64,000 nucleotides of DNA from Heliopora coerulea (taxonomy: Eukaryota > Cnidaria > Anthozoa > Scleralcyonacea > Helioporidae). The translations under genes and the position numbers were made by a program. Every line of letters begins with the position of its first letter. The stretch's first letter is position 1. The stretch covers positions 231,501-295,500 of the forward strand of contig JASJOG010000055.1 of the NCBI GenBank assembly GCA_030142905.1, given 5' to 3'. The notes under the pieces are model-generated. The model saw only the letters and a list, made by a program, of their open reading frames with translations, did no database searches and was not told where the DNA came from. Below are positions 54,206 through 64,000 of this stretch, in pieces.

Positions 54206-55298
54206 AACTGGTTGATCCTGCCAGTAACATATGCTTGTCTCAAAGATTAAGCCATGCATGTCTAAGTATAAGCACTTGTACTGTGAAACTGCGAATGGCT
54301 CATTAAATCAGTTATCGTTTATTTGATTGTACCCTTACTACTTGGATAACTGTAGTAATTCTAGAGCTAATACATGCGAAAAGTCCCAACTTCTGGAAGG
54401 GATGTATTTATTAGATTAAAAACCAATGCGGGTTCACGCCCGGATTTTTGGTGATTCATAACTTTTCGAATCGCATGGCCTTACGTGCCAGCGATGTTTC
54501 ATTCAAATTTCTGCCCTATCAATTGTCGATGGTAAGGTAGTGGCTTACCATGGTTGCAACTGGTGACGGAGAATTAGGGTTCGATTCCAGAGAGGGAGCC
54601 TGAGAAACGGCTACCACATCCAAGGAAGGCAACAGGGAGGTAGTGACAAAAAAATAACAATACAGGGCTTTTCAAGTCTTGTAATTGGAATGAGTACAAT
54701 TTAAATCTCTTAACGAGGAACAATTGGAGGGCAAGTCTGGTGCCAGCAGCCGCGGTAATTCCAGCTCCAATAGCATATACTAAAGTTGTTGCAGTTAAAA
54801 AGCTCGTAGTTGGATTTCGGGGTGGTGCGGTTGGTCAGCCGCAAGGAATGTTACTGGCCGCACTGTTCTTCGCCAAGACGACGTGTGCTCTTAATTGTGT
54901 GGGTAGGATTTGCGACGTTTACTTTGAAAAAATTAGAGTGTTCAGAGCAGGCTTGTGCTTGAATACATAAGCATGGAATAATGGAATAGGACTTTGGTTC
55001 TATTTTGTTGGTTTCTAGAACCGAAGTAATGATTAATAGGGACAGTTGGGGGCATTTGTATTTTGTTGTCAGAGGTGAAATTCTTGGATTTACGAAAGAC
55101 GAACTAATGCGAAAGCATTTGCCAAGAATGTTTTCATTAATCAAGGACAAAAGTTAGAGGATCGAAGACGATCAGACACCGTCCTAGTTCTAACCATAAA
55201 CGATGCCGACTAGGGATCAGCTGGTGTTATTGTATGACCCCGTTGGCACCTTATGGGAAACCTAAGTTTTTGGGTTGCAGGGGAAGTATGGTTGCAAA

Positions 55299-55347
<49 letters not shown>

Positions 55348-55379
55348 GCGGCTTAATTTGACTCAACACGGGAAAACAC

Positions 55380-55410
<31 letters not shown>

Positions 55411-55735
55411 TTGAGAGCTCTTTCTTGATTCTATGGGTGGTGGTGCATGGCAGTTCTTAGTTGGTGGAGTGAATTGTCTGGTTAATTCTGTTAACAAATG
55501 AGACCTTGACCTGCTAAATAGGTGATTCACAATTCGTCCTCGACTTCTTAGAGGGACTGTTTGTGTTCAACCAAAGTGAGGAAGGCAATAACATGGTCTG
55601 TGATGCCCTTAGATGTCCTGGGCCGCACGCGTGCTACACTGACGATGGCAGCGAGTCGCTCCTTCACCGGAAGGTGTGGGTAATCTTGTGAATCATCGTC
55701 GTGCTGGGGATAGATCATTGTAATTTTTGATCTTG

Positions 55736-55778
<43 letters not shown>

Positions 55779-55787
55779 TTACGTCCT

Positions 55788-55825
<38 letters not shown>

Positions 55826-55964
55826 AATGGTTTAGTAAGGCCTCCGGATTGGCACTGTCGGATTCGTGAGACTGACGGAGGCCAAGAAGTTGGTCAAACT
55901 TGATCATTTAGAGGAAGTAAAAGTCGTAACAAGGTTTCTGTAGGTGAACCTGCGGAAGGATCAT
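54206..55964 (+). rRNA. 18S rRNA, with internal deletion
   Basis: AACTGGTTGATCCTGCCAG at 54206 to GGAAGGATCAT at 55964, 1759 nt. Near 54630 it lacks about 30 bases, including the universally conserved GCAAATTACCCAATCC block present in the minus-strand copy. CpG changes include GTTTCTGTAGG for GTTTCCGTAGG at the 3' end and CAGCTGG for CAGCGGG near 55220. It cannot be functional. Confidence 0.93.
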
Positions 55965-56173
55965 CACCGATCTTCATAAAAAAAGAAGTGCAACAATTAC
56001 CTCCCTGCTTACTCTGTGAACCTGTACGAGACCATGGTGGTCGAAGCCTGGCCTTCGTTAAATGGGTAGATGTTTTGTGCATTGCCCGGCCCCCCATTTG
56101 TTTTTGTTTTCTTATCTCCTGCACGTATTGTTTTTCTTGTTTTGACTTTGTCGGAATGTCGAAAATCAGAAGA

Positions 56174-56331
56174 CAACTTTTAACGGTGGATCTCTAGGCT
56201 CGTGCATAGATGAAGAATGCAGCCAGCTGCGATTAGTAGTGTGAATTGCAGAATTCAGTGAATCATCAAATCTTTGAAAGCAAATGCCGCTCTTGGTCTA
56301 CCAGGAGCATGTCTGTCTGAGTGTTGGTTTC
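56174..56331 (+). rRNA. 5.8S rRNA (CpG-decayed)
   Basis: Contains ACGGTGGATCTCTAGGCTCG and GAATTGCAGAATTCAGTG. CpG losses are at GAAGAATGCAGCC and CATCAAATCTTTG, at different sites from the minus-strand copy. ITS1 (55965-56173) and ITS2 (56332-56510) are short and otherwise featureless. Confidence 0.9.
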
Positions 56332-56510
56332 AAAAGCAAAAAATCGTGCTTGTTTCGCACGGCATTGAGACTTCACGGCCTCGCAGCTGTGTTTCTCGAA
56401 ATCCAGCGAGAACCGAGAGTCACAAGCGATTCACGAAGCCAAAATGTTTTACTACTTTGTGCTTGCTGCCGACCTCGCCACTTCCCATTCTGTTGCTCTC
56501 TGTCAACTTC

Positions 56511-56845
56511 TTAACCTCAGATCAGGCAAGATTACCCACTGAATTTAAGCATATTACTAAGTGGAGGAAGAGAAACTAACAAGGATTCCCCCATTAATGG
56601 CGAATGAAAAGGGAACAGCTGAAATTCGAAATCTCCTTTGTTTTCAATGGCGAATTGTAGTTTCGAGAAGTACTTTCCAGACGAATCGATCTTGCCTAAG
56701 TTGCTTGGAACAGCACGTCATAGAGGGTGACAACCCCTTACGTGGCAAGGTTCGATCGTCGGCGATGTGCTTTCCAAGAGTCGGGTTGTTTGGGATTGCA
56801 GCCCAAAATAGGTGGCAAACTCCATCTAAAGCTAAATGCAGGCAC

Positions 56846-56901
<56 letters not shown>

Positions 56902-58905
56902 TTAGAGTACGTGAAACCGTTGAAAGGGAAGCGAATGGAGTTAGCAATTCACCTCGCCAGATTCAGTCTTTTGCGCTCCATGATGTGCGCGCACTCGATC
57001 TTCGTAGATGAGTCAAGTACAGATGCGGGACGTAGGCAGCACACTTCTGGTAGGCGAGTGTCAATGTCGGTTACCCTGCGAGCCAGAAGGCAATGAGGAA
57101 GGTAGATCTTTCGGGATTGTTAAGCCTTGCGATCGCATGTCTCGTGGGTAACTGTGGCCTGTTGCAGCGTGTGCCTCCCTTTTGTGTGGGCTGGTGTCCT
57201 GTTTTGTTGGTCCAATTTTTGACTGTGGCGGACGGCACGCCTGTGCGCTCGAACCACTGCCGGTCAACAGGGCGGTGATCGCACACTACGTGCTGAGGAC
57301 GTTGGCGTCCATACGGCTCTATCCGACTCATCTTGAAACACGGACCAAGGAGTCTAACATGTGCGCAAGTCTCTGGGTGATCGAAACCCGTGGGCGCAAT
57401 GAAAGTAAAGGCAGCTTTGGCTGCTGAGGTGAGAAACGCTTCCTTCTTGGAGAGGCCACATCATCGACCGACCTATTCTACTCTTAGAAAGGTTTGAGTA
57501 AGAGCATACCTGTTGGGACCCGAAAGATGGTGAACTATGCCTGAATAGGGTGAAGCCAGCGGAAACACTGGTGGAAGCTCGTAGCTATTCTGACGTGCAA
57601 ATCAATCTTCGAATTTGGGTATAGCGGCGAAAGACTAATCGAACCATCTAGTAGCTGGTTCCCTTCGAAGTTTCCCTTAAGATAGCTGGAGCTCGGATGC
57701 AGTTTTATCAGGTAAAGCGAATGATTAGAGGTCTTAGGGTCGAAATGACCTTAACCTATTCTCAAACTTTAAATTGGTAAGAAGTCTGACTTGCTTAACT
57801 GAAGCCAGACATTCGAATGCGAGCTCTTAGTGGGCCATTTTTGGTAAGCAGAACTGGCTATGCGGGATGAACCAAACGCTGAGTTAAGATGCCCAAGTTG
57901 GCACTCATGAGACCCCACAAAAGGTGTTGGTTGACATTGACAGCAGGACAGTAGCCATGGAAGTTGGAATCTGCTAAGGAGTGTGTAACAACTGTCCTGC
58001 TGAATCAACTAGCCTTGAAGAATAGTCGGGTTCAAGTATTGCACCTATACTTGGCCGTCAGAACAAGTGCAAAGTTCCGATGAGTAGGAGGTTGTGGAGG
58101 TGGTGATGAAGCCTTTGGGGTGAGCCAGGGTGAAACGGCCTCTGGTACAGATCTTGGGGGTAGTAGCAAATATTCAAATGAGAACTTTGAAGACTGAAGT
58201 GGAGAAAGGTTCCATGTGAACAGCAGTTGGACATGGGTTAGTCAATCCTAAGAGATCAGGAAATTGCATTACAAAGTGCCTAATTTTGGGCCCCCTATTG
58301 AAAGGGAATTGAGTTAATATTCCCAAACCAGAATAGGGATACTGCCACCTAGTGGCACCAGCGATAACACAACCTAACTTGGAGACGTTGGTTAGAGCCC
58401 CAGAAAGAGTTATCTTTTCTTTTTTAATTAGTTGTCACCCTGAAATCGGTTTAGCCGGAGATAGGGTTTCACGTCCAGTAAAGCCCCACATTTCTTGTGG
58501 GGTCCGGTGTGCTTTTGACGGCCCTTGAATATCTAAGGGAGTCATTCATTTTCTCTTTCTGGTCGTACTCATAACTGCAGCAGGTCTCCAAGGTGAGCAG
58601 CCTCTAGTTGATAGAACAATGTAGGTAAGGGAAGTCGGCAAAATTGGATCTGTAACTTCGGGAAAAGGATTGGCTCTAAGAGTTGGGTCTGTTGGGCTGG
58701 GACTTGAAGCGGGAGGACTCATCTCGGGCTGGCATAGACCTCTTGGGGTCAAGGTCGAACTGGGAAGGGACTTCTTGTGGATTGGCTCAGCTGTGACTGT
58801 CAGGTCGATTCGGCATACAGTTAAAACCAACTTAGAACTGGAACGGACAAGGGGAATCCGACTGTTTAATTAAAACAAAGCATTGCAATGGCTGGTGATT
58901 GGTGT

Positions 58906-58944
<39 letters not shown>

Positions 58945-58965
58945 AGTGACGTAATTCATCCAAGT

Positions 58966-59035
<70 letters not shown>

Positions 59036-59546
59036 TGCATGAATGGATTAACGAGATTCCTACTTTCCCTATCGACTATCTAGCAAAACCACAGCCAAGG
59101 GAAGGGGCTTGGCAGCAACAGTAGGGAAAAAAGACCCTGTTGAGCTTGACTCTAGTCTGACTGAAAAAATATGAGGTGTAGAATAAGTGGGAGGAGCAAT
59201 CCGCAAGTGAAATACCACTACTCTTATCGTTTTTTTTACTTATTCGGTGAAGCGGAGCTGGACGTCACGTCCACATTTTAGTGTTAAGATCACTTTTTTG
59301 CCAATCGATCCAAGCCAAAGACACTGTCAGGTTGGGAGTTTGGCTGGGGCGGCACAACTGTCAAATGATAACGCAGGTGTCCTAAGGTGAGCTCAATGAG
59401 AACGGAAATCTCATGTAGAACAAAAGGGTAAAAGCTCACTTGATTTTGATTTTCAGTATGAATACAAACTGTGAAAGCATGGCCTGTCAATCCCTTAGTC
59501 TTTATGAGTTTTAAGCTAGGGTGTTAGGAAAGTTACCACAGGGATA
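56511..59546 (+). rRNA. 28S rRNA, R2 site empty, cut at the PTC-region site
   Basis: Starts ACCTCAGATCAGGCAAG. It is the only 28S here with an intact R2 target (CTCTCTTAAGG/TAGCC at 58993-59008). It ends at CCACAGGGATA (59546), where the second Helitron-like copy begins. It provides the reference for the 297-base loss in the left copy. Confidence 0.92.
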
Positions 59547-59952
59547 CAAATGATTTCTTGCAAGCTGACGTTTTCATGCCCAAACCCTTCCCACCCTGTT
59601 TCTCTCAAAATGTTGAGCCCTGTGTTGGAGAAGTTCAATTTATCATAAATGGACAACCACTGAAGTAAATTTTTAGAATATTTATGTTTCTTAGGTGATT
59701 TTTTGTGTAATGAAGTGTAAATACATATTTTATAACCATAAATATAAATGTAACATTCTTAACATTTTTTTTGGGTTTTTTTTATATTTTACAAAGGATT
59801 AGTTATATAGAGAATTTTTTAACGTTATTTTTCTCAGTATTTTTGAACTGTAACTTTTAAGATAAATTTATTTAGTATTGGTCAAAAATTTATAAAGCCA
59901 ACATAGTTTTTTATGTAATAGAAAATTAAATTAAAGTTTTTATTCTTTTGCT

Positions 59953-61796
59953 TCAGTTTTGTACTATTTTTTCTTTTGCAATTTTTGTTCTCTTCTTTTC
60001 AGATTTTCTTTCCAGTATCCTCTCATTTTCTATTTCATTCAATCCTTTGGTCTTTTTCTTTTTGTGTCGATGGTCTTGTATGTTCACTTGGATTTGTGGG
60101 GCTTCAGGAACGTCAGTTGGATTCTCTTTAGACCGTTTTCGTTTCTTTTTTTCTCTTATTGTAACTGGTAATTTTGTGTCTGTTAATGACATTTCAGGAA
60201 CTGTCTCAAAGTCATATTGTTTTGTCGACTTGCGTTTTTTCTTGTCTCTACTTGTTGTAAATGTCATTTCCTCTGTTTTTGCTGTAGTATATATGTTGTC
60301 ATCAGTTGTTAGTGGTAGTTTTTTAGTTTTTTTACTGCTATTTGTTTGTAGTTGTGGTGATGTTGATGTGCTACTTTCGTCAGAGGTCTCTTCACTTACA
60401 TCATCCTTAGGTAAAGTATGGTCTGCAGTTTGGATCTGTTGAGTTGTACTTGTTTGGTATGTAGAGCATAGCTCGTTGAGTAAATTGCGAGTCACAGATT
60501 TTGTTGAACCTGATGACGGCAATGTGTTTGTACATGTAGTCTCTAGGAACTGAGACAAAGCCCTGACGTTCCTATCCCTCTTGAATGCTGTTGTCGCTTT
60601 GTCTCCACCTACTATTTTGTCTGCATATTCTGCTGGATTACTCATCAATTCCATGGCCATCATGTAATGTATGCTGATAATATACATGGCCCCTCCTATT
60701 TCATAAAATTCCTTCATTAAAGAATGGACTGAGAGGCTATGGTTGTAAAATGTCTCCAAAACGGTCCTGATATGACCAGAATTAGGAGTGGCATGAACAT
60801 TCCTATTGTTCAGATGAAGAAGGGCATCGAGGAATGGTTGGATTTCTTGTTTTGCAGCTTCCATATAACCAGTGTTGAGAAATGGATTTTGCAAGGTGGC
60901 CAGCCAATTCATGTTGTCAACAATGGTGGCAGCAAATTCGCTCATGGCCACTTTTGGCTGCTTAAGCCATTCGCATGATTTAGGATTTATCCGTTTCATT
61001 AAGGCTAGTCTCCATATAATCGCTGACAATCGCTGTTGATCGCCAGCGATTATGAGCAATCGACAGCGATTATATGGAAACACTTTTCAGCGATCCAGCA
61101 ATCGTGAGCAATCCCCGGTGATCGCGATCGCTGACGATCGCTGAGATAGAGAATGTTCTATCTCAGCGATCCACAGCGATCCACAGCGATCATCAGCGAT
61201 CCAGAGATCGTCAGTGATTATATGGAAACAAAATTCAGCGATTCAATGATCGAAACGATCCCAAAATGCATCATTTTCTGTTGACATTGTGACCTTCAGG
61301 CATTTGTCTTCAATTGACCACGTGCTTCGAAGATAGAACATGGCGAGTTTTTCCACAGAAGAGTTCATGGAAGAAATTCACAAATATTAATGTTTATACA
61401 ATCGATACTGTAAAGAGTATAAAGACAAGTTCAAAAAACTCAACGCCTTGAAGGCCATAAGTGACAAATTTGGTTTGGAACCGTCGACAGCCTGCGGTGT
61501 CTGCCGAACAATAAATAATCAGGCACAAGAAGGTGCTGGGATACAATGAATTGAGCGATCATATGGAAACAAACTCAAGCGATCATTGGCAATCATCAGC
61601 GATCCTTCGCTTCAATGATTTTAGCGATCCGGCGATCGTCAGCAACTATATGGAAACTAGCCTTTAGGGTGACATGGTCTGGAGCTTTGCTGGATTGGCC
61701 ATAGGGTTTGAGGAAATTGGATGGGAAGTGGTTGAAATATGAAGTACCAGATGGTGAAGCAGGTGAGGCATTTGGTTTACTGCTTTTAGAATACAT
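59953..61796 (-). pseudogene. Second ORF of the Helitron-like element, copy 2, split by Harbinger
   Basis: From the ATG at 61796 the frame runs to the Harbinger insertion (61663), resumes at 61001 and is open to 59953. The resumed part begins KRINPKSCEWLKQ and ends in a long Lys/Arg-rich tail (KKKRKRSKENP, then EKKRTKIAKEK). This copy shows the true length, about 370 residues without the insert. It has a helical N-terminal half, an acidic Ser/Thr-rich middle and a basic tail. That suggests a chromatin- or DNA-associated accessory protein, but no family is recognised. Confidence 0.6.
61002..61663. mobile_element. Non-autonomous PIF/Harbinger-type element with MADF-like remnant
   Basis: Termini AGGCTAGTCTCCATATA and TATATGGAAACTAGCCT are inverted repeats, extending about 30 bp imperfectly. 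The target duplication is TTA (60999-61001 and 61664-61666); copy 1 is empty here. Interior ends are packed with GCGATC and TATATGGAAAC subrepeats. A decayed frame on the plus strand from 61341 (MASFSTEEFMEEIHKY, then a TAA, then YCKEYKDKFKKLNALKAIS) resembles a MADF/Myb-like domain, the second protein of PIF/Harbinger elements. Confidence 0.75.
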
Positions 61797-61949
61797 CTGG
61801 AATGGAGGACAATAGGAGAAATTTCTGTTTAAATTTGTCACATAGGTAATATATGCACATTCAATTTAGCCATCATTTGCATTGATAGTGTGCGATAAAT
61901 GCATTCTTTGATATAAAAAATAGAATATAACTACTGTGATAAAGTTAAT

Positions 61950-62993
61950 TAAAAGTGACTGCAGAGAAGTGAAGTGACTTCAAAGGGGTAAGGAAATATA
62001 CATCTGTTAACTTTTTAACCCTAGACAATGCAACATAAGCTGTACCAGGGAGTATGTTATCCACATCAAACCATACAGCTACCTTGTCTAATGTTTGCCC
62101 TTGTGCTTTGCATATGCCGGACATAGGGGATACAATGTAATTGTGTGACCATTCTGCCTTATTGTAACAGGATAAATTGGTGCAATTTTATCATTTGGTA
62201 ATTTTAGAATAATAGTTTGATTTTGAATGGATTGTATTGTCGCCATTTGACCATTGACAACATTGTTTTGTTTGTCTCAGTTTTGTGTAATCATTACTCT
62301 CATTCCTTGATACAGATTAACAGGTTCCCTTTCATTGTCCATTTGAATGTTAGCGATAGCTTGAGATTCTCTGAAGAGATGTTGTATAAGCAACTCATTA
62401 ATGTGATTTGATGCATTGTTAGTAAAAGTTAGAACAGTAATGTTAGGGTGATTTATAAATAAGGACGTGACATCATGTGAATTGATTTCACCAGTGGGAC
62501 AGACAATGCGTCCCTGTTGAATATGATTCAAAGTTTTTGGGTCTGGTATCCAGTACCTAATGTGATCCAAAAATTTCAGATACTCCACATCTCCAACTCG
62601 GTGCTGTCCCTTTAGGTTGTAATGGTAAGTAGTAGACACAAATACCCGGTTTGAAAGTGGATTACTTACTGGCACAAATCTATTCACGTCCTTTTCAAAT
62701 GGCTGTTGTTGAGCCGCATCACCACATAACACTAACATAGGTCTGAAAAGTATTCTTTGTAAAGTAGATAATATCATGTTGAATATTGATTCAGATATCA
62801 TAGACAGTTCGTCTATAATAACTAAGTCAAAACATGAAAGAGACCAGTTAGTAGTTGGTGAGTCACTGGAATTGACAGGAATACGAAATGCAGCATGAAC
62901 AGTATCACATGTGACGTCATCAGATACTTTAGCCCTGAAAACACTGGACAGGAATCCTGTAGGACTTGCAATTAAAATGTTAACGTCCCTCAA
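61950..62993 (-). pseudogene. Pif1-type helicase domain, copy 2
   Basis: Frame 62277-62993 has ILIASPTG, Walker B VIIDELSM and CGDAAQQQP. It ends at a TGA (62277-62279) exactly where copy 1 has CGA (39343-39345). Beyond it the C-terminal motifs (AYVALSRVKKL) continue to about 61950, with a 13-base loss near 62120. The Walker A segment lies in the neighbouring frame 62980-63852. Confidence 0.85.
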
Positions 62994-63852
62994 TCAACTC
63001 ATCAACACAGGCTAAAATTGTGTGCGATTTGCCAGAACCTGGTTTGCCAGTTATCAAGGTTGGCTTTTGCCATTGTATATCCGAATTGAAGTGATGAAGG
63101 TCAGGCTGATTTAGATTACAAACATTGAGATCCTCATGTCCTGAATCACTATACTCGTTATCAGAGTCTATTGAGAAGTTGATATTCTGCGAGAAATAAT
63201 GGGTCTGTTGTGCAAATATTGCATTGACAATGTGTGTTTTAACAGCGATTTGGTGATCATCAAGTTGGTAGGTGGCTTCACTACGTGGCTGAAGGGTTTG
63301 TAGTTGACTGCCATTGATTATGTCCATTTGCGTAAGGTAAAATAAATCAGCCAAACCTAGAATATAAGAAATTATGGTAGTGACATATGTATCCTTATGT
63401 CCCTCTAAGGTGAAGTGGTACTTAAGCCTTTCTGAACTTGTCCATATATGTGGAAAGTTGTGAATCACTTGTGCGTACCATTGCAGCCTGACGGGAATTT
63501 TACTGTGGTTTGGATGAAATGTCTCTTCAATTCTGCGATGGGGAATATGTAATAGCGTGTATTGAAAGAAATACTCTGGATTAAATATTGAGTACATCTT
63601 GGTTCCTACTAATGTAGTACCCTGGCAATAAGGTTTTGGAGTACCTTTACTGTGGTCAAAAGCATGTAGCCACTGAAGAAAATTTAAATGTTCATGCTCT
63701 GGCTTTCTTTGCCAGTACTTTTTTGCAATTTTGTCTTGTGCTAATTTTTCACTTGTAGGGACATTATAGCATTTTGTTCTACTGCAAGACCATGCAACTT
63801 TTTTGGATGACATAGAAGGCCACATCTCAGGTTCTGCTGCTTTATTGGTCAT
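62980..63852 (-). CDS. Rep-helicase linker and Walker A, copy 2
   Basis: A 290-codon frame from TAEPEMWPSMSSKK through EETFHPNHSKIPVRLQW (lost in copy 1) to the helicase P-loop TLITGKPGSGKSHT near its end. It stops at TAA 14 bases after the downstream frame opens, so the helicase is split by a one-base frame difference after EGR. The same split exists in copy 1. The region upstream (63853-64000) matches the Rep tyrosine region of copy 1. Confidence 0.75.
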   Translation of the reverse strand: MTNKAAEPEMWPSMSSKKVAWSCSRTKCYNVPTSEKLAQDKIAKKYWQRKPEHEHLNFLQWLHAFDHSKGTPKPYCQGTTLVGTKMYSIFNPEYFFQYTLLHIPHRRIEETFHPNHSKIPVRLQWYAQVIHNFPHIWTSSERLKYHFTLEGHKDTYVTTIISYILGLADLFYLTQMDIINGSQLQTLQPRSEATYQLDDHQIAVKTHIVNAIFAQQTHYFSQNINFSIDSDNEYSDSGHEDLNVCNLNQPDLHHFNSDIQWQKPTLITGKPGSGKSHTILACVDELIEGR

Positions 63853-64000
63853 AAGGTATCATATTGCAGCTTGCCGTCCTTGTAGTTTGTAAGAGTAAAG
63901 ACTATCTATGCTAGTTCCACCTTTCCACTTAGTAACATATGAACTGACATATCTTAGCAACATCCCCACTCCATCCATAGTTTGGTAGTCCATAGAACAT

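Larger units (their letters stand above)
59547..64000 (-). mobile_element. Helitron-like element in 28S, copy 2 (runs off the window)
   Basis: Reverse-complement match to 37660-41372 of copy 1. It abuts CCACAGGGATA, the same 28S position with one A fewer. It lacks the gypsy insertion within the visible part (the match at 64000 lies a few bases after the gypsy site, so the empty Rep site is just outside). It has its own Harbinger insertion. It is more intact in the linker and helicase N-terminal region than copy 1. Confidence 0.8.

Overview
The window is eukaryotic and almost certainly animal. It carries 18S, 5.8S and 28S ribosomal RNA genes with short ITS spacers, plus a dense nest of transposable elements typical of early-branching metazoans. 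The 18S/5.8S sequences look closest to sponge or cnidarian types from memory; this is an impression, not a database result. No host protein-coding gene is recognisable.

Layout. (1) About 1-9.85 kb is a very AT-rich, decayed Polinton/adintovirus-like element. It holds a tail-fibre-like repeat adhesin, several small membrane or basic proteins, a SAP-like DNA-binding protein and a type B DNA polymerase, and is itself interrupted by a 5'-truncated Penelope-like retroelement (about 3.57-5.36 kb). (2) A tandem foldback repeat lies at 9.88-10.44 kb. (3) From 10.4 to 45.3 kb rDNA runs on the minus strand (28S, ITS2, 5.8S, ITS1, 18S, IGS, then the next 28S). (4) From 45.3 kb to the end rDNA runs on the plus strand in the same order, so the window is a large inverted rDNA structure whose centre lies between two R2 retrotransposons placed back to back.

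All four 28S genes are interrupted at one conserved point, CCACAGGGA/TAACTGGC in the peptidyl-transferase region. Two hold a non-autonomous element made of about 350-bp tandem repeats that ends in CTAA at an A/T dinucleotide, as a Helitron would. Two hold a Rep/Pif1-helicase (Helitron-like) element encoding a HUH Rep, a helicase and a second protein of unknown function. The first Rep/helicase copy spans 20.6-41.4 kb because a 10.2-kb chromodomain Ty3/gypsy element with an envelope-like ORF landed inside Rep (CTAC duplication on both sides); that gypsy element carries a GIY-YIG fragment inside gag. The second copy (59.5 kb to the window end) contains a small PIF/Harbinger element with a 3-bp TTA duplication. 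Two of the 28S genes carry or abut R2 insertions at the canonical R2 site, and one IGS carries a non-autonomous hAT element with an 8-bp duplication and an empty site in the sister unit.

The rRNA genes are decayed, many at CpG sites (5.8S, 18S), with a roughly 30-nt deletion in one 18S. The mobile genes carry stops of the CGA-to-TGA kind, one of them proven by comparing the two helicase copies. The picture is a silenced, probably methylated rDNA locus that accumulates rDNA-specific elements. The point most worth checking is the apparent 28S-site-specific Helitron-like family.
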